64,000 nt of DNA from Cristatella mucedo (GCA_009760855.2 WPIO01000010.1:4342501-4406500); one strand, 5' to 3'; positions 33,115 to 45,055 are shown, numbered from the stretch's first letter. Notes: generated by a model not told the origin, from the sequence alone. A program made the numbers and translations.

Positions 33115-34420
33115 CCGTCGGCCTCAGACAACGAGCCGCAGGAGTGGGTCGAAGCTAAAGGACGAAAGATGGCGAGATTTGAAGCGAGAAGCCTGACTCG
33201 CGCAGAGAGGCAAGGGCCGACAGCGCTCGCATCCGGTCCGACTCTCCTCCCAGCCGGATGCGAGCGCGCAGAGACGACCGCCTTGGCGGACAGAACTGGC
33301 GCCGCAGCAGCTCACCGCGGAGCTCGAGCTACGCACGCGCGCACGCGTCGAAATACAGCGAGCCGAGAATAGGCGCGCGGCGCGAAGCCGGCGGCTGGTC
33401 GGTCGCTTCCGTCCGCTGAGCTGGCGGGCTGCGGAAAGTCGACCCGCGGCGCGGCTCGGCTCCAGCTGCCGCCAGAGTTCGTTTCGAAAGTAAAGGAGCC
33501 CGACCGACCGCTATCGGGTTCGGCGATCCTCGCTGCAGCAAGTCGTTCTGGACGCCGGCTCAGGACGCCGGCGGCCTAGCTTCGCACGTAGACTAGCTCG
33601 AAAGAAGTCTAGCCGAGGAGTACCGCTCGGCTACCTTTTTCCTAAGGAAACCTCGAGCTCGCCGTCTCGGGCCGCGGCGGGACTGCACGCTTGGGGAAGT
33701 CCCGCGCAGCTCCGCCGCGGCCCGAGAGCTCGGCACCGCGGGAGTGTTCGAGAAGAGACGCTCGGTCGGTCGGCGCGCGGGCGCAACGCAATAAAAACAA
33801 GGCGCGCTCGCGAGCCCGAGCCTCGCGCTCGCCGGCGCGGCCGAGTTTTCTTCTCAGAACGAAAGGGGGCCGCGACTCTGCAGCTGTAAGTGCGACGCGG
33901 CCGTTTGCAAATGCTAGCGTCTGGTGCAGGCCACGAGCGACGGCCGCTGTGAAGAGAAACTGCGTCAGACTGGCACGTTCTCGAAGCGAAACGCGTCCGT
34001 GAGAGTGCGACCGCGCGGCGAGAGCAGCCGCCACGCCGATCGGTGGGCGACGCGTTGCGCGTCGCTAGCCGCCGCTCTGGAACTGGTCTCTCGCGAAAAG
34101 CGCGCGCCAGCTACGAGCGAAAACAGCCCGGGGCGTGTCGCTACGCATGGAGCGAATGTTTCCTTTGAGCCTCGAAATTCTCCCTCCTCCGCAGAAGAAG
34201 CGAGGGAAAGCTGGTCGTCGAGAGGGCTTCGCTGAGCCTCGTCCGTGTCGGCAGTGACGTTTGATTTCACGAGTACTATGAACATATCTAGCTCTTCGGC
34301 CAGGTACCGTCTCGACGGGATGCTAACTCGTCGGCCTTCCTTCGGATAGTTTCCGGTCGCGTGCATGCCCGGACGGAGCTAGTTCAGCTCGTCGGTCTCC
34401 TAGACGCGGCGCTCGGCGTG
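33115..34420. other. GC-rich, CpG-dense island without an assigned gene
   Basis: About 1.3 kb rich in CpG, bounded by AT-richer DNA. It may be a promoter, but no exon is recognised on either strand and the long frames are composition artefacts. It contains a perfect 14-bp inverted repeat (33223-33236 with 33254-33267). Confidence 0.5.
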
Positions 34421-34690
34421 GGTCTGGCCGAGGAATGCTTCAGCTGCCTGCTGCTTGCTCCAGCACGCAGGTCCCTCTATGCACGTGACGCCACGAATGC
34501 TGCAGCAATTTAACTGTTTGTATATCGCACTTAGCAATTTGTATGTTTACATAGCACACAGTTTCCTAGTCACTCGCCTTATGTAAGAGGCACGTTCACC
34601 TGGCCGGCCGTTGACAGCTGGCTGCTGCAGACGCCGCTCGTGGCCCGTTGTAAGAAATAATAGGAATAATAATGACAAATTTACTAGATA

Positions 34691-34721
<31 letters not shown>

Positions 34722-35067
34722 GTATAAGGAAGCGGTCCAATTAGTTAGTCACAACGTGCAAAGTTTCAGAATCCCTGGACACGCAGAGTAAAATTCACTC
34801 GGACAGTGCTGTGCGGCGGCTTTGCGGAACGGCACAATACAACCGAGGATCGCGAGCTGGTGCAATCGACGCTGCCGATGTCGCCCGGCGTCGTTACGGA
34901 GGTACGGATAGTCCATATGCAGTGGCGCAGCCAGGGTTTTCAGACGTGAGTGAGATGGCAAATTCACGCGTATCGCACGAGCGGTGGATGCACATCGATT
35001 GAAAGTATGTGACGCTCGCGTCAGTCTTCGCCATTGCGGACATTTCGTTCTTAACATAACAACAAAA
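34421..35067. other. Intergenic with (TA)n tract
   Basis: Holds a TATATACATATA-type repeat at 34686-34725; otherwise unremarkable. Confidence 0.4.
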
Positions 35068-36135
35068 AATAACAATGATGCATTTGCATAGCGTCATCGG
35101 AGAACTCAATCTCTTTCTAAAAAAATATATAATTAATTTGTCAAGTGCCCTGAGAGAACTGACTTGCCATTCAGGTGCTTCAATCATGCGCTGGGCTAGA
35201 ACCCATGACCTCGGTCGCCAAAGGCGATCACCCTGACCTCGTTCGGGAGAGGTAAGCACCTTAATCCCGTTCTAGGGGCTTCACATATCCTGTAAAAGAA
35301 GCTTTTCAATATAGTTAGTGATAGAAAGCACTGCTTCAGCATGCATGAGCACGCAAGTGTCAATTCGTAAGAACCCAGCAAATGCTGTGAGGAACAGGTG
35401 CGTTTTAGTGTAGTGTCTGGCTCTATGTCGTCGAGTCAAGGGGGATGTTATGACCTCTGTCGGGAGTGAGTTCCAGGTCTTGGGGACATTCGAAAAAAAA
35501 GGCACTTTCACCAGTAGATTTTAGCTTGGTTTGACGCACAGCGTAACGCTTTGAGTCAGTCAGAAGCGAGGGTGGGTCGTTGCCTGGCATGACTCGAAAG
35601 TAGCTAGCTGGATAGGCAAGCTGGAGCGTGAGAGAATGAAGAGAAACTAAAAGTGAACAGCATTGAACCGATTGAAGTCGATACGCTGCCAGATGGGGAG
35701 GCAGAGCAGGTAAAAGGCGAGACCCTGGAAACCGCGACGCTCACGGCAGACAAGCCGAGCTCCAGAATTTTGCACCAGCTCCAAACGCCTTATTGCACAG
35801 GCCGGAAAATATGCCAATAGTGAGTCACAGAAGCATAGAAGAGATGTCGCAAATGCATGACCAACTTGGTTGTGGTATCCCTGTATAAGCTGGCCCAAAT
35901 TTTTGCAATGTCCTTTTGCTGAAAGTAGGTAGACTTGGCTAAGGAGCTGATGTGGTCGTCTAGTGAAATTTTACTTTTGAAAATGCCACCCAGATTTTGT
36001 GCTGAGACTACAAGAGATATGCTGGCAGAGTTCATTTTGAGGGATATGTTTTCCAATTTCTTAACAACGCTAGTTGGCACATAACTAGTAAGTCTGTTTT
36101 ATCATCATTTAAATCAACAAAGTTTATGGCCATCC
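35068..36135 (-). mobile_element. L2/CR1-like LINE, 5'-truncated, split by a SINE
   Basis: Minus-strand LINE. The tail (GATGCATTTGCATAGCGTCA, AACTCAATCTCTTTCT) at 35068-35118 is cut off by a SINE and resumes at about 35267 (TTCTAGGGGCTTCACATATC). ORF2 remnants at 35281-35511, 35647-35898 and 35790-36080 include NLGGIFKSKISLDDHI and TWNSLPTEV. Frameshifts and stops make it inactive. Confidence 0.8.
35131..35262 (-). mobile_element. tRNA-derived SINE (family A) nested in a LINE
   Basis: Reverse-complement tail AATTTGTCAAGTGCCCTGAG AGAACT and box B GGGCTAGAACCC, interrupting the LINE tail described at 35068-36135, so it is the younger insertion. Confidence 0.7.
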
Positions 36136-36419
36136 AAGGTGAATATATGCATCGCAATCCGAAATACGTGCATCCCGGGGTGAGACGAGAGAGTTTGACG
36201 TGCGAGAAGGTAGGGTGAGATCAAAGCCCTGGTACATCCACTAGTACATTAAGCACAGGTACAGCATGTACTTCATCCGCTTATAAATGAGACCTTTGAC
36301 CATGCTTAGTGATTACATCGGTAAGAGTGAAAAAATTATTTGTGAAAGGAAGCGGAACAAACACAGAGCCCGAGTGGTTCCGCGGCTTTTCATTTTGTTG
36401 AGTAATTTCTCCTGCAGCA

Positions 36420-37258
36420 TCCGCATACAATCTGAGTGTCCTGTTCCAAAATGTGACCTTTCAATAGACGAACACATCAGCTCCACAGTCAAATATTCCT
36501 ACTTCCAGTCAAGTAACATTCGGGCATACATAGACAGGGATACCACATCCAAGTTGGCCCATGCCTTTGTGACATCCCGTCTCGACCTCTGTAAATAACT
36601 ACTCGCACATCTTCCGCCCTATGCAATAAGGCGTTTGCAATTGGTGCGAAACACAGCAGCTAGGCTTTTCTATCATGAAACCTGCAGTTTCCACATTACT
36701 CCACTTCTCCCTAGCCTGCACTGGCTTCTCATCGAGCAGCGTATCGACCTCGATGTTTTGTCGCTCCCTTTTAGGTCTCTTCATTCTCTCGCTATAGAAT
36801 ACCGATCTGAACTATTTCCCAATCAAGCCAGGCTTCGTACTTCCCGCTCTTCTGACTCAAGTCGAATAGCTATGCTCGAACTAACCTCAAATTCTACTTT
36901 GAATGCTCCAAAAGCGTAGAACTCTTCCCGACTTACGTCACGACATCTCCTGACTTGACGACATTTAAAAAGAAGCTTAAAAAGCTTCTATTTATCACAG
37001 CATTTAGTGGGTCCGTGTGATTCGTCCTTTACGCGCTTATGCGTGCTAACACTGTGCACGCTGCCACCAACCATACTGGCATATTTGCACGCTGAGCCTG
37101 AGCATGTCACCCTTGACTCTATTATTCTCGTAATTATTGAGCATGCTGCCGCTAAACGTTCCATCGCGCTTTCTTTGCAGCAAATGCTAAGTACCTAGAA
37201 GGATATTGAGTACTCTGAGGGCGCTATATCAAATTTGTTATTATCATTATTATTATAA
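36420..37258 (+). mobile_element. L2/CR1-like LINE, 5'-truncated
   Basis: ORF2 C-terminal part: DEHISSTVKYSYFQSSNI, AHAFVTSRLDLCK (then a stop), LHWLLIEQRIDLDVLSLPFR. A 3' UTR follows, with GAGCATGCTGCCGCTAAACG, CTAAGTACCTAGAAGGATAT and GGGCGCTATATC before an (ATT)n tail. It lies head-to-head with the minus-strand LINE at 35068-36135. Confidence 0.85.
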
Positions 37259-37261
37259 CAG

Positions 37262-37345
37262 CTCATGTAAAGTTTTTAGAAAGAGATATAATTTCTTTAG
37301 TACACTGTACTATTGTATTATTATTATTATTATCGTCATTATTAT
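37262..37345 (+). mobile_element. LINE 3' tail
   Basis: A second short tail directly after the previous one: GTAAAGTTTTTAGAAAGAGA then (ATT)n. Confidence 0.6.
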
Positions 37346-37499
37346 ACGAATCGCACTGCTGCTTGTTCGTGTAAAAGTGCAGATCGAGTGCTGTTGGCCG
37401 ATACGCTGCGCCAAGATTTGAAACCAGTGACCTCATCGGAAGACAAGCATGAGGGAGCACGTGACCGCGGGGAGTATTCGCATTTCTCGATAATCCTAT

Positions 37500-39050
37500 G
37501 ACAGACGCCGATTCGTTCGAGCGCGGCGGCATTTTGACAAGAGCCGAGGCGCCGTGCAGCAGCGCTCGGCGCTCGCCACCGGCAAGACGAGCTACGGCGG
37601 CTGCGACGTTTTCCTGGCGGTTCGACTGCCGCCGCCGCCTCGCAGCCGACCGACTACACCACGACAGCGCGACCCACTGCAGCTCACTAGCCCCGGTCTG
37701 TGAGCGGGACTGGCACGTTGTGCTATGCGCGCGCACGCGCGGTCTTTCTATGGGGGTCGCCGCTGCCACCGCCATACGGAGAAGAAATCCGACTTGAGTC
37801 CACAAACTGTTCACGTGACCTAAAGCTCCGTTGCCCAATTCTGCGCTCGCGTCGGAAGGGTCGTAGCAAGCCAAGCAATTCGAAGCGGCTATTCTGGACG
37901 CACAATGGCGAAAGCTGGCGCGGCGGGCGACGGTTTGCTTTCACGAGTCACTCAATGCGTGAGGCCATTGGCAGCGCGAAACATCGGCCGGTACGCGCAA
38001 GTTGAGCTCGTAATTCGTTCCTTTATTCACCTTTCCGCAGTGCGGAGCACTATGGCGCACGCCGGAGGTTTTGTGTTGTGCTTTCAAAAACAAGAGGCCC
38101 GCCTACAGAGGGCCTTAACCGCGCTCGGGCGATAGCGGCAGCCGCGGCGGGCCGCGCTCTCGTTGGACCGCCGCCGAAGCGCGATCTCCGCGAACGCGAG
38201 CGAGCCAGCTCAATCTGAGGCGAGTTGAGCCGCCGTTGCCTCCTCGGACGCCGCCTCTGGATGCCCGATTGTCGTGCGCGCCGTCTCAGCTTCGTCGCAG
38301 CGGCCTCCTCCGACTCGCGCCGCGCTCCGGTGAGCGAGCGAACAAACTAAGCCGCCGCTGCGGCCTCGAGTAAGCGTCGTCGCCGGAGGCGCAAGCGGAA
38401 CGCGAGCGGCGTTCGGGTAAAGCGCGTAAAGCGCCCGTCCGATGGTGGCTCGCCTGAAAGCAGCAGGAAACGACCTCCCTCCTTCCCCGTTCAGCGCGTC
38501 CTGCGGCAGAGAGTTCGCTCACAGCGAGCGGCGCGCGTGCTCGACCTTTTCCACGCGCGAGACGCACAAGCGTCGCACGCGCGCGGCGCGCACGCGCGCG
38601 CGGCAATAGCTGCTGTGGATAATTCGGCGCCGCTGCGCGACTGGGTCGGGCGCGATGCTCTTTCTGATCGGCAAGAGGGCGCCGCTCTTGCTCGATGACT
38701 GGAATTTGAGCGCTTACGAGAGACTGCGCGTGCTCAGCTCTCTCCGAGCAGCCGAAATGCGCGCTTCGCTTCCTGTCTGAGCGCCGTCGCGGGATCGCGT
38801 TCGATCGTGGCGTTTCGGCTACGGCTAAAGGACGTTCGGAAAACGGCAGCCGGTTTCTGCCAGCCAGCGGTGTGTATTCTACTTGCAAGCCGCCTGACAT
38901 TGGCTAGAGCACCGAAACGCGAGCCGGACTGAGAGCGAGCAGAGCCTCAGACTCGCAAACTTCCGACGAGTTTCGGCAGCGGAAAGCTGAGAGAGAGAGA
39001 AAGACTTCCTCGCGAGCGCCGCACCAGCATTAAAGTACACCTACTCGTAC
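37500..39050. other. GC-rich, CpG-dense island
   Basis: About 1.5 kb rich in CpG, probably a promoter region. It includes the possible ATP synthase g exon at 37905-38009. The long minus frames at 37263-37874 and 38286-38900 have no domain and look like composition artefacts. Confidence 0.5.
37905..38009 (+). CDS. Possible first exon of mitochondrial ATP synthase subunit g
   Basis: Subunit g is a small inner-membrane protein of the ATP synthase dimer interface, usually about 100 residues. Here an ATG opens a 35-codon stretch, LLSRVTQCVRPLAARNIGRY then AQVEL, followed at once by a possible donor (GAGCTC|GTAATT). The family N-terminus has the same shape: a basic amphipathic start, P..A in the middle and a YA+VEL box, after which PP.P.E.P is expected. 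I could not find that second exon downstream. The position in a CpG island fits a promoter-proximal exon. The match is short and could be chance. Confidence 0.35.
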
Positions 39051-39404
39051 GCGCTCTCATAGCAATCCGACTCCCCCCATACCGCCGCCGCTGCCGCCGG
39101 CGCCGCCGAGCTCGAAGCCTCCTCCTTTGCTATTTTTCTGCGGGATGCACGATTTGCACGATGAGGAGAGTGCGTCTTGGGAGTTCGCGGTGAATGGCCT
39201 GCTCGCTATCTGCGTTCTCACTACTCTTTGTCGCGCACGCGTCGTTGGGGATGGCCGTTCGTAGCAGCTATCCGATCGTGCCGGGGACGTAAGTGTCTGT
39301 GCGTCCACCCCAAGCATAGAAGTGCGGCGCTCAAATGAGCGGCCGCTCGAGTATCAACTTGATACAATTTCCCAGAGATGCAGCATGAGATGAATCAGCT
39401 GTTC

Positions 39405-39715
39405 CATTTCTCCGCGTAAAGACCGTTGGCAACAGAAGCTTTTGCTCCGCATGTCCTAAACTGTGGAGCTCATTTGAGCGATTCTTACGCAACAACATCT
39501 AACATCCTGCAGCCGACTATGGCACATCCTGTCCAGCCGTCCTGAGCTGCTACTTCCATGCTACTCACTAACTCAGCTGCTCTCCTGACTCGGGGCCCTG
39601 CTTGTCACTTTCTCTTGGTTGCGCGAGATAAAGTCTGCTGGCTACCGAATGCGCACCGAAAGCCGTTTAGGCTGTGAGCGTGCTATAAAAAAATGTCATG
39701 CGTAGCACCCACCCA
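39405..39715 (+). mobile_element. Second-family LINE 3' UTR
   Basis: Closely follows 15175-15465: GTAAAGACCGTTGGCAACAG, GAGCTGCTACTTCCATGCTA, GCGAGATAAAGTCTGCTGGC and TAGGCTGTGAGCGTGCTATA, ending at a short (ACCC)n. Confidence 0.8.
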
Positions 39716-40424
39716 CCCACCCACATTGTCATTGTGGCTTTGTGGAGTTACAGAGGGAGATACATTACATTACATGAGAAAGCGACGATAACGATTCTAA
39801 TCGGCAACATCAATAGAACCGAGAGAACCGAGAGGACTCGATCTATCGGTAGACATTCGGCAGAGGCCGGAAAAGACGACTGCGTTGACGGATTAGCGAC
39901 GGCAAATTGCTCGCTGAAACGCACCGCGATTCGGAGGGGGGACGTTTCGTCACATCGAATGTCGCGCTTAGGAAAAAGGCTAGAATCACTGGCGACATCT
40001 TGCGTTTTCGTCGACGCGTTTCCGGCCAGTGGGCCATGCGAGTGAGCTGGCCTAGCGTCGGGATAGAAGCTCGGCGCAGGCGGACGGCCAGGTAGAGCCC
40101 GTAGCAAAAACTCAGCTCAATCGATACAAGCGAAGCGCACGCTATCAGCGCTGCCTGGATACATGCTAGGCAGTCTAAGCGAGCATTCTTCGCACCAGAC
40201 TCGCTGTGCGCTAAAGTTTCGAGCGCACGCTTAATGTATTCGTGCCCAGATGCTGTCCTAGATGCTACAAAACGAGTGAATATATTTCCCGATCTGTCGA
40301 CAATGAAGGCGTACGAGGACGTGACATGGAATTCGAGAGTAACTGTAGATTCCTTCCACGGCTGTTGCAATGCAACCGACAGCCTGGAATGCTGGAACTG
40401 AACCGTGTTATTTTTGGTAGGTAT
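39716..40424. other. Intergenic, nothing recognised
   Basis: The 198-codon minus frame (39843-40439) has no recognisable domain. Otherwise unique sequence. Confidence 0.35.
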
Positions 40425-40545
40425 TGAGCATGCTACCACTAACCAGTCGATTGTGCTTCCTTTGCAGCAAGTGTATAGAGCCTAGAAAGAGATTGAGTTC
40501 TCTGAGGGCGCTTTATCAAATCTATTATTACTTTTATTACTGCGG
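40425..40545 (+). mobile_element. LINE 3' tail
   Basis: GAGCATGCTACCACTAACCA, TTCCTTTGCAGCAAGTGTAT, AGAAAGAGATTGAGTTCTCT and GAGGGCGCTTTATCAAATC, then a TTATTA-type tail. A clean example of the LINE 3' end that SINE-A resembles. Confidence 0.8.
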
Positions 40546-42722
40546 GGTGTAAGAAAACAGGAAGTAAAGAGTTATAGCTTCTTCAACGGACAAGTATTGA
40601 CAGCTAGAGCTCAAATCCTCAAATCAAGCGGTAAGACGAGTTACATTTTTATCGAACAAAATCCTCAGAGCCTTCAGCTTGAACGTAGCTGCTGGTCATG
40701 AACTAACACGTCTGTGAAATTAGAATCGACCTCAATCAAGCCCTATCATAGCTGCCGCGCGACTGATAGCCTAATGGCTTGACAAACAAATTGGTTTTCC
40801 TCAATGACTTCGCTCTTTCCCGACAGCCGCTAATATTGAGCTCAAATTTTTAAAGATGCGAGCTATAAATCCTGTGCTACGAAGTCCTGCATCCAATTTG
40901 CTGCTTGCGGTACGTACGGAGCGGCAGCGAAGGATGCCGTACGATCGCATTTCAGAATCCTAGAATGCTCTTTACGCCGTCCGAGGTTACGCGAATAGCT
41001 TTGCAGACTTTTGAATTATTTATAGATTTGCCAAAGATTTGCAGACCGCTGTGTAGACTGGATACTCGAAATGCTGCGCATACTCTGAATTAAAATGTAC
41101 TTCATCAAATACTTAAAAAGAGTCGTTTTACCTGAAACTTGGAGGCGCGAAAATATGGAGAAACGAGCAGGCAGCAGAGGTTCCTTAATTGAGCTGCCTT
41201 TACGCGATCGAGCCATTGTACGAGCGTCAGTCAAACCGAGTCAGATCGTCGAAGAAAGTTGGGCCGCGCGAGCACCTGAAGCATCTGCCTGCGTTGGTCG
41301 CATGGACGTTTGACCGCGTCAAGGTAGTTGTAACCATTCACATCCTACTGAAGCCGGTAGCCTCTTTGGTATGCAAGCCTCTTTGACGATGGAGCTGATT
41401 CGGTCATCTAGTTGTAGCCGTTCTCATGCTCTGCGAGCATGCACGAGATGCGCAGGATTGCGTGAGCGCACGCATACGCGAGCGCGCGCTTACTCGACGG
41501 CCAACGAGCCGAACCGCCGAGCTGAACCACTATCTGTTAGCGTCTTATGGCTAAGGCGGAAAGATCTTCGAGGTAAGCGCTAGCAGTCTAGTCGGCAAGT
41601 CACAAATGTACATAACTTGAACTTGTAATGAATTGAAATTGAAAATTAAAATGATGAATGAACAAAAGCTTGGCTTTGGCCTTAGGCTTATCTGAGCACT
41701 CTCGCAGTTGGTGCAATATTACGTAGCTTGCAATATTACGTAGCTTAATGCAAGCCTCTTTGATGATGGAGCTGATTCGGTCATCTAGCCACGGGTCGTT
41801 TTGGAATAGGAAATCAACAGTCAGGACATGGGCTACTGGGGGAGATATTAATAATTCATTTGTATTTTTCATTGGCTACAATAATTCGAGAGATGAGTCC
41901 TTTCAGTTTCTCAGTGGCACTAGGTGACGTCAGCAGCTGTTAAAGGAATTGCTACGACAAGTTTCGCCACTCGCGCTTCAAGCTCTCGCACGCGTCCGAA
42001 CAATTTATCGTGCGTTTGATAGGAAAGTGAACCCATTCTCGGTTCAAGGTATTTTACTTCACTCCCGTGGCTCCCGATCATGATTGCTTCGAACTAATGA
42101 ATTGCTGGACTGAAGAGTATGGCGTCCTTAACAGTATACGGTAAAAAAGAAAAGCGTGGAAGCAGTCTTACGAATTTGACCTTGAGGGGCGATCATGACG
42201 CCATTTTTAAACGGTCACGAAAAGGTCAAGGCTTTGTTCCATCTGGGCCAATTCCTGGCTATGCAACCGGAGCTTATGTTTATTATCAGAAACGGAAGAA
42301 TGACTTATGCGGCCGTTCTAGCTTGCCGATCCTGAGTACTGGTGTTGAGGCTGACCTTTACATACTTTCACGTTTGCTCAAAGCACCTTAGATAACGATC
42401 ACTCAGGGCTACGGTCCAGTGTTCATTGTATTTTATCCGTTTGCCAATAATCTAACAGTATCTGCTCAGACAATTTTGCTTGCAGAGACAGACAAAAATC
42501 TGAGGTAAAAAGTCCACGATTGATTAATTTTTGTTAAGCTATCAAGGGCTAGCATTTGGCACTGGAGGCCTGGTTTAGTTCCTCATAAAATGTCTTCTCT
42601 TGAAACGGGATGGCAAGCTGAAAGCCTCGGAGACTATGTCTGTGGTGCTATACAAGCCCATTGGTTTACCCAGTCTTAAGTACCATTTACCTAAAGCCAA
42701 TATAGTAGCTTACTTTATTTGC

Positions 42723-42760
<38 letters not shown>

Positions 42761-43339
42761 TGTAAAGATATATCAAACTAAATTACCCCTAATCAGGATT
42801 TGCATTAATATGATTTCAATTATATGCATCTTACAAAATATGTATTTGAACGAGTGAAATAGTGCAATTCAGGCGAGCTGCTTGAGTAACAGATTCCAGA
42901 TTCCAAGCTTTCGGGTTCGATTCATCGCAGATGGGAGTCACCATACCCTAATCAGGCGCCCCCAAAGAGGACAGACGGTGGTATGACGTACGCTTAGTGA
43001 CTGCGACCAACGGGCGCGTATGCGAAACGGCTCCTTGCCGTGACAGAGGGGACACGACATTATTACAAATTTTAATAAATAACCAGGTCTATATTGAAAT
43101 ATGATTGTGCTTTGTGGATTGCTGACATAAATGTACGTACATGTAGCATACCAAATTTGGAAGGTCAAGTGAGAGAACATGTGTACTCATGTATCATAGG
43201 ATTTTGGCGAGTATCTTGGAAGCTGAGTAAAAAGTCAGCAAGTTGGGTTAAGCGTGTTGCCCTTGGTCGGGGCTGGGTGCTCACACTTCACGACCAATGG
43301 TATGCCAATCTAAGGAGGCCCGTTTTTGCCATGGTGCAT
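40546..43339. other. Intergenic, small repeat fragments
   Basis: No gene recognised. Holds a (TA)n tract at 42726-42760, LINE scraps at 41366-41410 and 41755-41872, and a tRNA-like GGGTTCGATTC box at 42913-42923 that may be a decayed SINE. The 90-codon frame at 42119-42391 has no domain I know. Confidence 0.4.
41755..41872 (-). mobile_element. L2-like LINE ORF2 scrap
   Basis: Minus strand reads VDFLFQNDPWLDDRISSIIK EA, the ...F..DLSLDDHISS.VK.A block of ORF2. A near-identical scrap (GACGATGGAGCTGATTCGGT CATCTAG) stands at 41384-41410. Confidence 0.6.
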
Positions 43340-43732
43340 AGCTGAAAGTAGGCAGAATTGACTTTGAAACTGATGAGGTCATCCAGCAACGGGTTCCTTT
43401 TGAATAGAATACCAAATTTGCGTGCATAAGCTAGAGAAGATATTCACACCAAACTCATTTCAAGGGACTGTTTCAAAATTGTTGCTTGTTGCAAAGCTTG
43501 TTGCAAATGTCTGAGTAATGCTCTGTTCGTTCATAATATTTGGCTTCATGTTCATTCAATTGGAGAAAGATTGCTGCCTTCAATTGCAAATAACAGTAAC
43601 TCATACGACAAGGGAGTTAAAAGAGTTTGACTTACTCGAAAGCGGGGTGGGATCACAATACAGGCAAAGCTGTGTGTTGTCTGCATACAATGGAATCCCA
43701 TGTTGTGCTGTTGTGCTTATCGATTACATCTG

Positions 43733-43735
<3 letters not shown>
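43340..43735 (-). mobile_element. L2-like LINE ORF2 fragment
   Basis: Contains AGCTGAAAGTAGGCAGAATT GACTTTGAAACTGATGAGGT, matching the reverse complement of the SAYFQ/DDHISS region of the copies at 527 and 35790, then further decayed ORF2 up to the GA repeat. Confidence 0.6.
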
Positions 43736-43767
<32 letters not shown>

Positions 43768-43820
43768 AGACAGGTAGCGAGAGAGAGAGCGAGGGAGAGA
43801 GCGAGAGAGAGAGAGAGAGT

Positions 43821-43911
<91 letters not shown>

Positions 43912-43916
43912 CAGAG
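43734..43916. repeat. (GA)n microsatellite
   Basis: A polypurine tract of about 180 bp with GCGAGA and GTAACA interruptions. Confidence 0.97.
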
Positions 43917-44594
43917 AGTAAAACATGTGAAAAGAAGTGGAGCAGGCACATATACCAGAGGATTCCGTACTTTAAAGGCTTCCAGGATTAAATTTGCCCG
44001 TTGGGGTCAGCGCTCTGAAATCTTCCTTTCTACAACTTGGACCCAAACTATTGCAGTGCGGTGCCAGCAACTTTTAGGCGAGATGTCTGGCACACAAAAA
44101 GGACCCGGTGATCACTTTAGTCAAACGCAACTGAAAAATCTAGCCTGACTACCCAAGATTCTACCCAAGTCAGCACATTCCTGATAAGGTCGTCACACGC
44201 TCGCAACAGTGATGTCTCTGTGGAGTGATTAGTTCTAGAACCTGAATGATATTTCATGACCCAATTCGTGGGCTCGTGTCCTGTAGCAGGCAATCCATAA
44301 GTGGAAGCTGCAATCAGTGTGATAGCCGCTAATGCACCTCCAGCCGCCGTATAAGTACGACTTCTGCTGAGCGAGCCCCGATCTTGGCCTCACTTTCTTA
44401 CTACCCGAGCGCCGAGCTAACGAAAGCTAAAATGGTACTTGCGCGTCCGTCGTTGACCGAGCTCTTGCTCTGCCAGGGTGCCGGACGAGATCAGTGTGTG
44501 TATCAATGCTCTCCTCTAAAGTGATGTCCCGCGCTGCGCCTCCGCCCGCCTCCGCTCGATCCGCAGTCTTCGGACGACTGCATCCTGGCTTGGG
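43917..44594. other. Intergenic, nothing recognised
   Basis: Unique sequence without a recognisable exon. Confidence 0.4.
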
Positions 44595-44745
44595 CCAGGA
44601 CGCAGTAAGGTACTCGCCTTTCATGACCGAGGTCGAGGTGCACCCTTTTGACGACCGAGGTCGCAGGCTCAAGCCTTGCAGCAGATGTGGAGCACATGAA
44701 TAGAAATTAAGTTCTCTAGGGGGTACAAAGTGAATTATATTTTAG
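44595..44745 (+). mobile_element. SINE family A, rearranged
   Basis: Has ACGACCGAGGTCGCAGGCTC AAGCC (box B), AGAAATTAAGTTCTCTAGGG and AAGTGAATTATATTTTAG, with a partly duplicated tRNA-like head. Confidence 0.65.
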
Positions 44746-44811
44746 TTGTATTTGCTTCGCTGGTGTGACTTCGCGTCTCTCACTTCCGTCCGAACACACC
44801 CCTTGCTATGT

Positions 44812-44945
44812 AAAAGCGCCCTGGTTTGGCCCACGGATAAGGAGCTCGTCTTGAGCGACTAAGGTCGTGGGCTCGAGCCCTGCGGCATATCTTAACCTTC
44901 TGGATAGAGATTAAGCTCACTTCCGCTGCTATACAAATGATATAT
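44812..44945 (+). mobile_element. tRNA-derived SINE (family A)
   Basis: GCGCCCTGGTTTGGCCCACG head, GGCTCGAGCCCTGCGGC box B, AGAGATTAAGCTCACT eroded hairpin and GCTATACAAATG tail leading into a TA/TG repeat. Confidence 0.8.
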
Positions 44946-45055
44946 ATATATACATATATGTGTGTGTGTGTGTGTTTGTGAGTGTGTGTGTGTGTGTATG
45001 TGTGTGTGTGTGTGTGCGTGAGCGTGCGTGTGTGTGCGCGTGTGTGTGTGTGTAT
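44940..45055. repeat. (TA)n then (TG)n microsatellite
   Basis: A TA tract followed by about 90 bp of TG with TGCG/TGAG interruptions. Confidence 0.95.

Noticed and set aside
38286-38900. 204-codon minus-strand frame in the 37.5-39.0 kb CpG island
   Set aside because: Arg/Ala/Ser-rich composition without any family motif.
43518-44148. Plus-strand frames of 157 and 173 codons
   Set aside because: Most of the length is the (GA)n tract; the flanks are LINE scraps or unique sequence without a domain.
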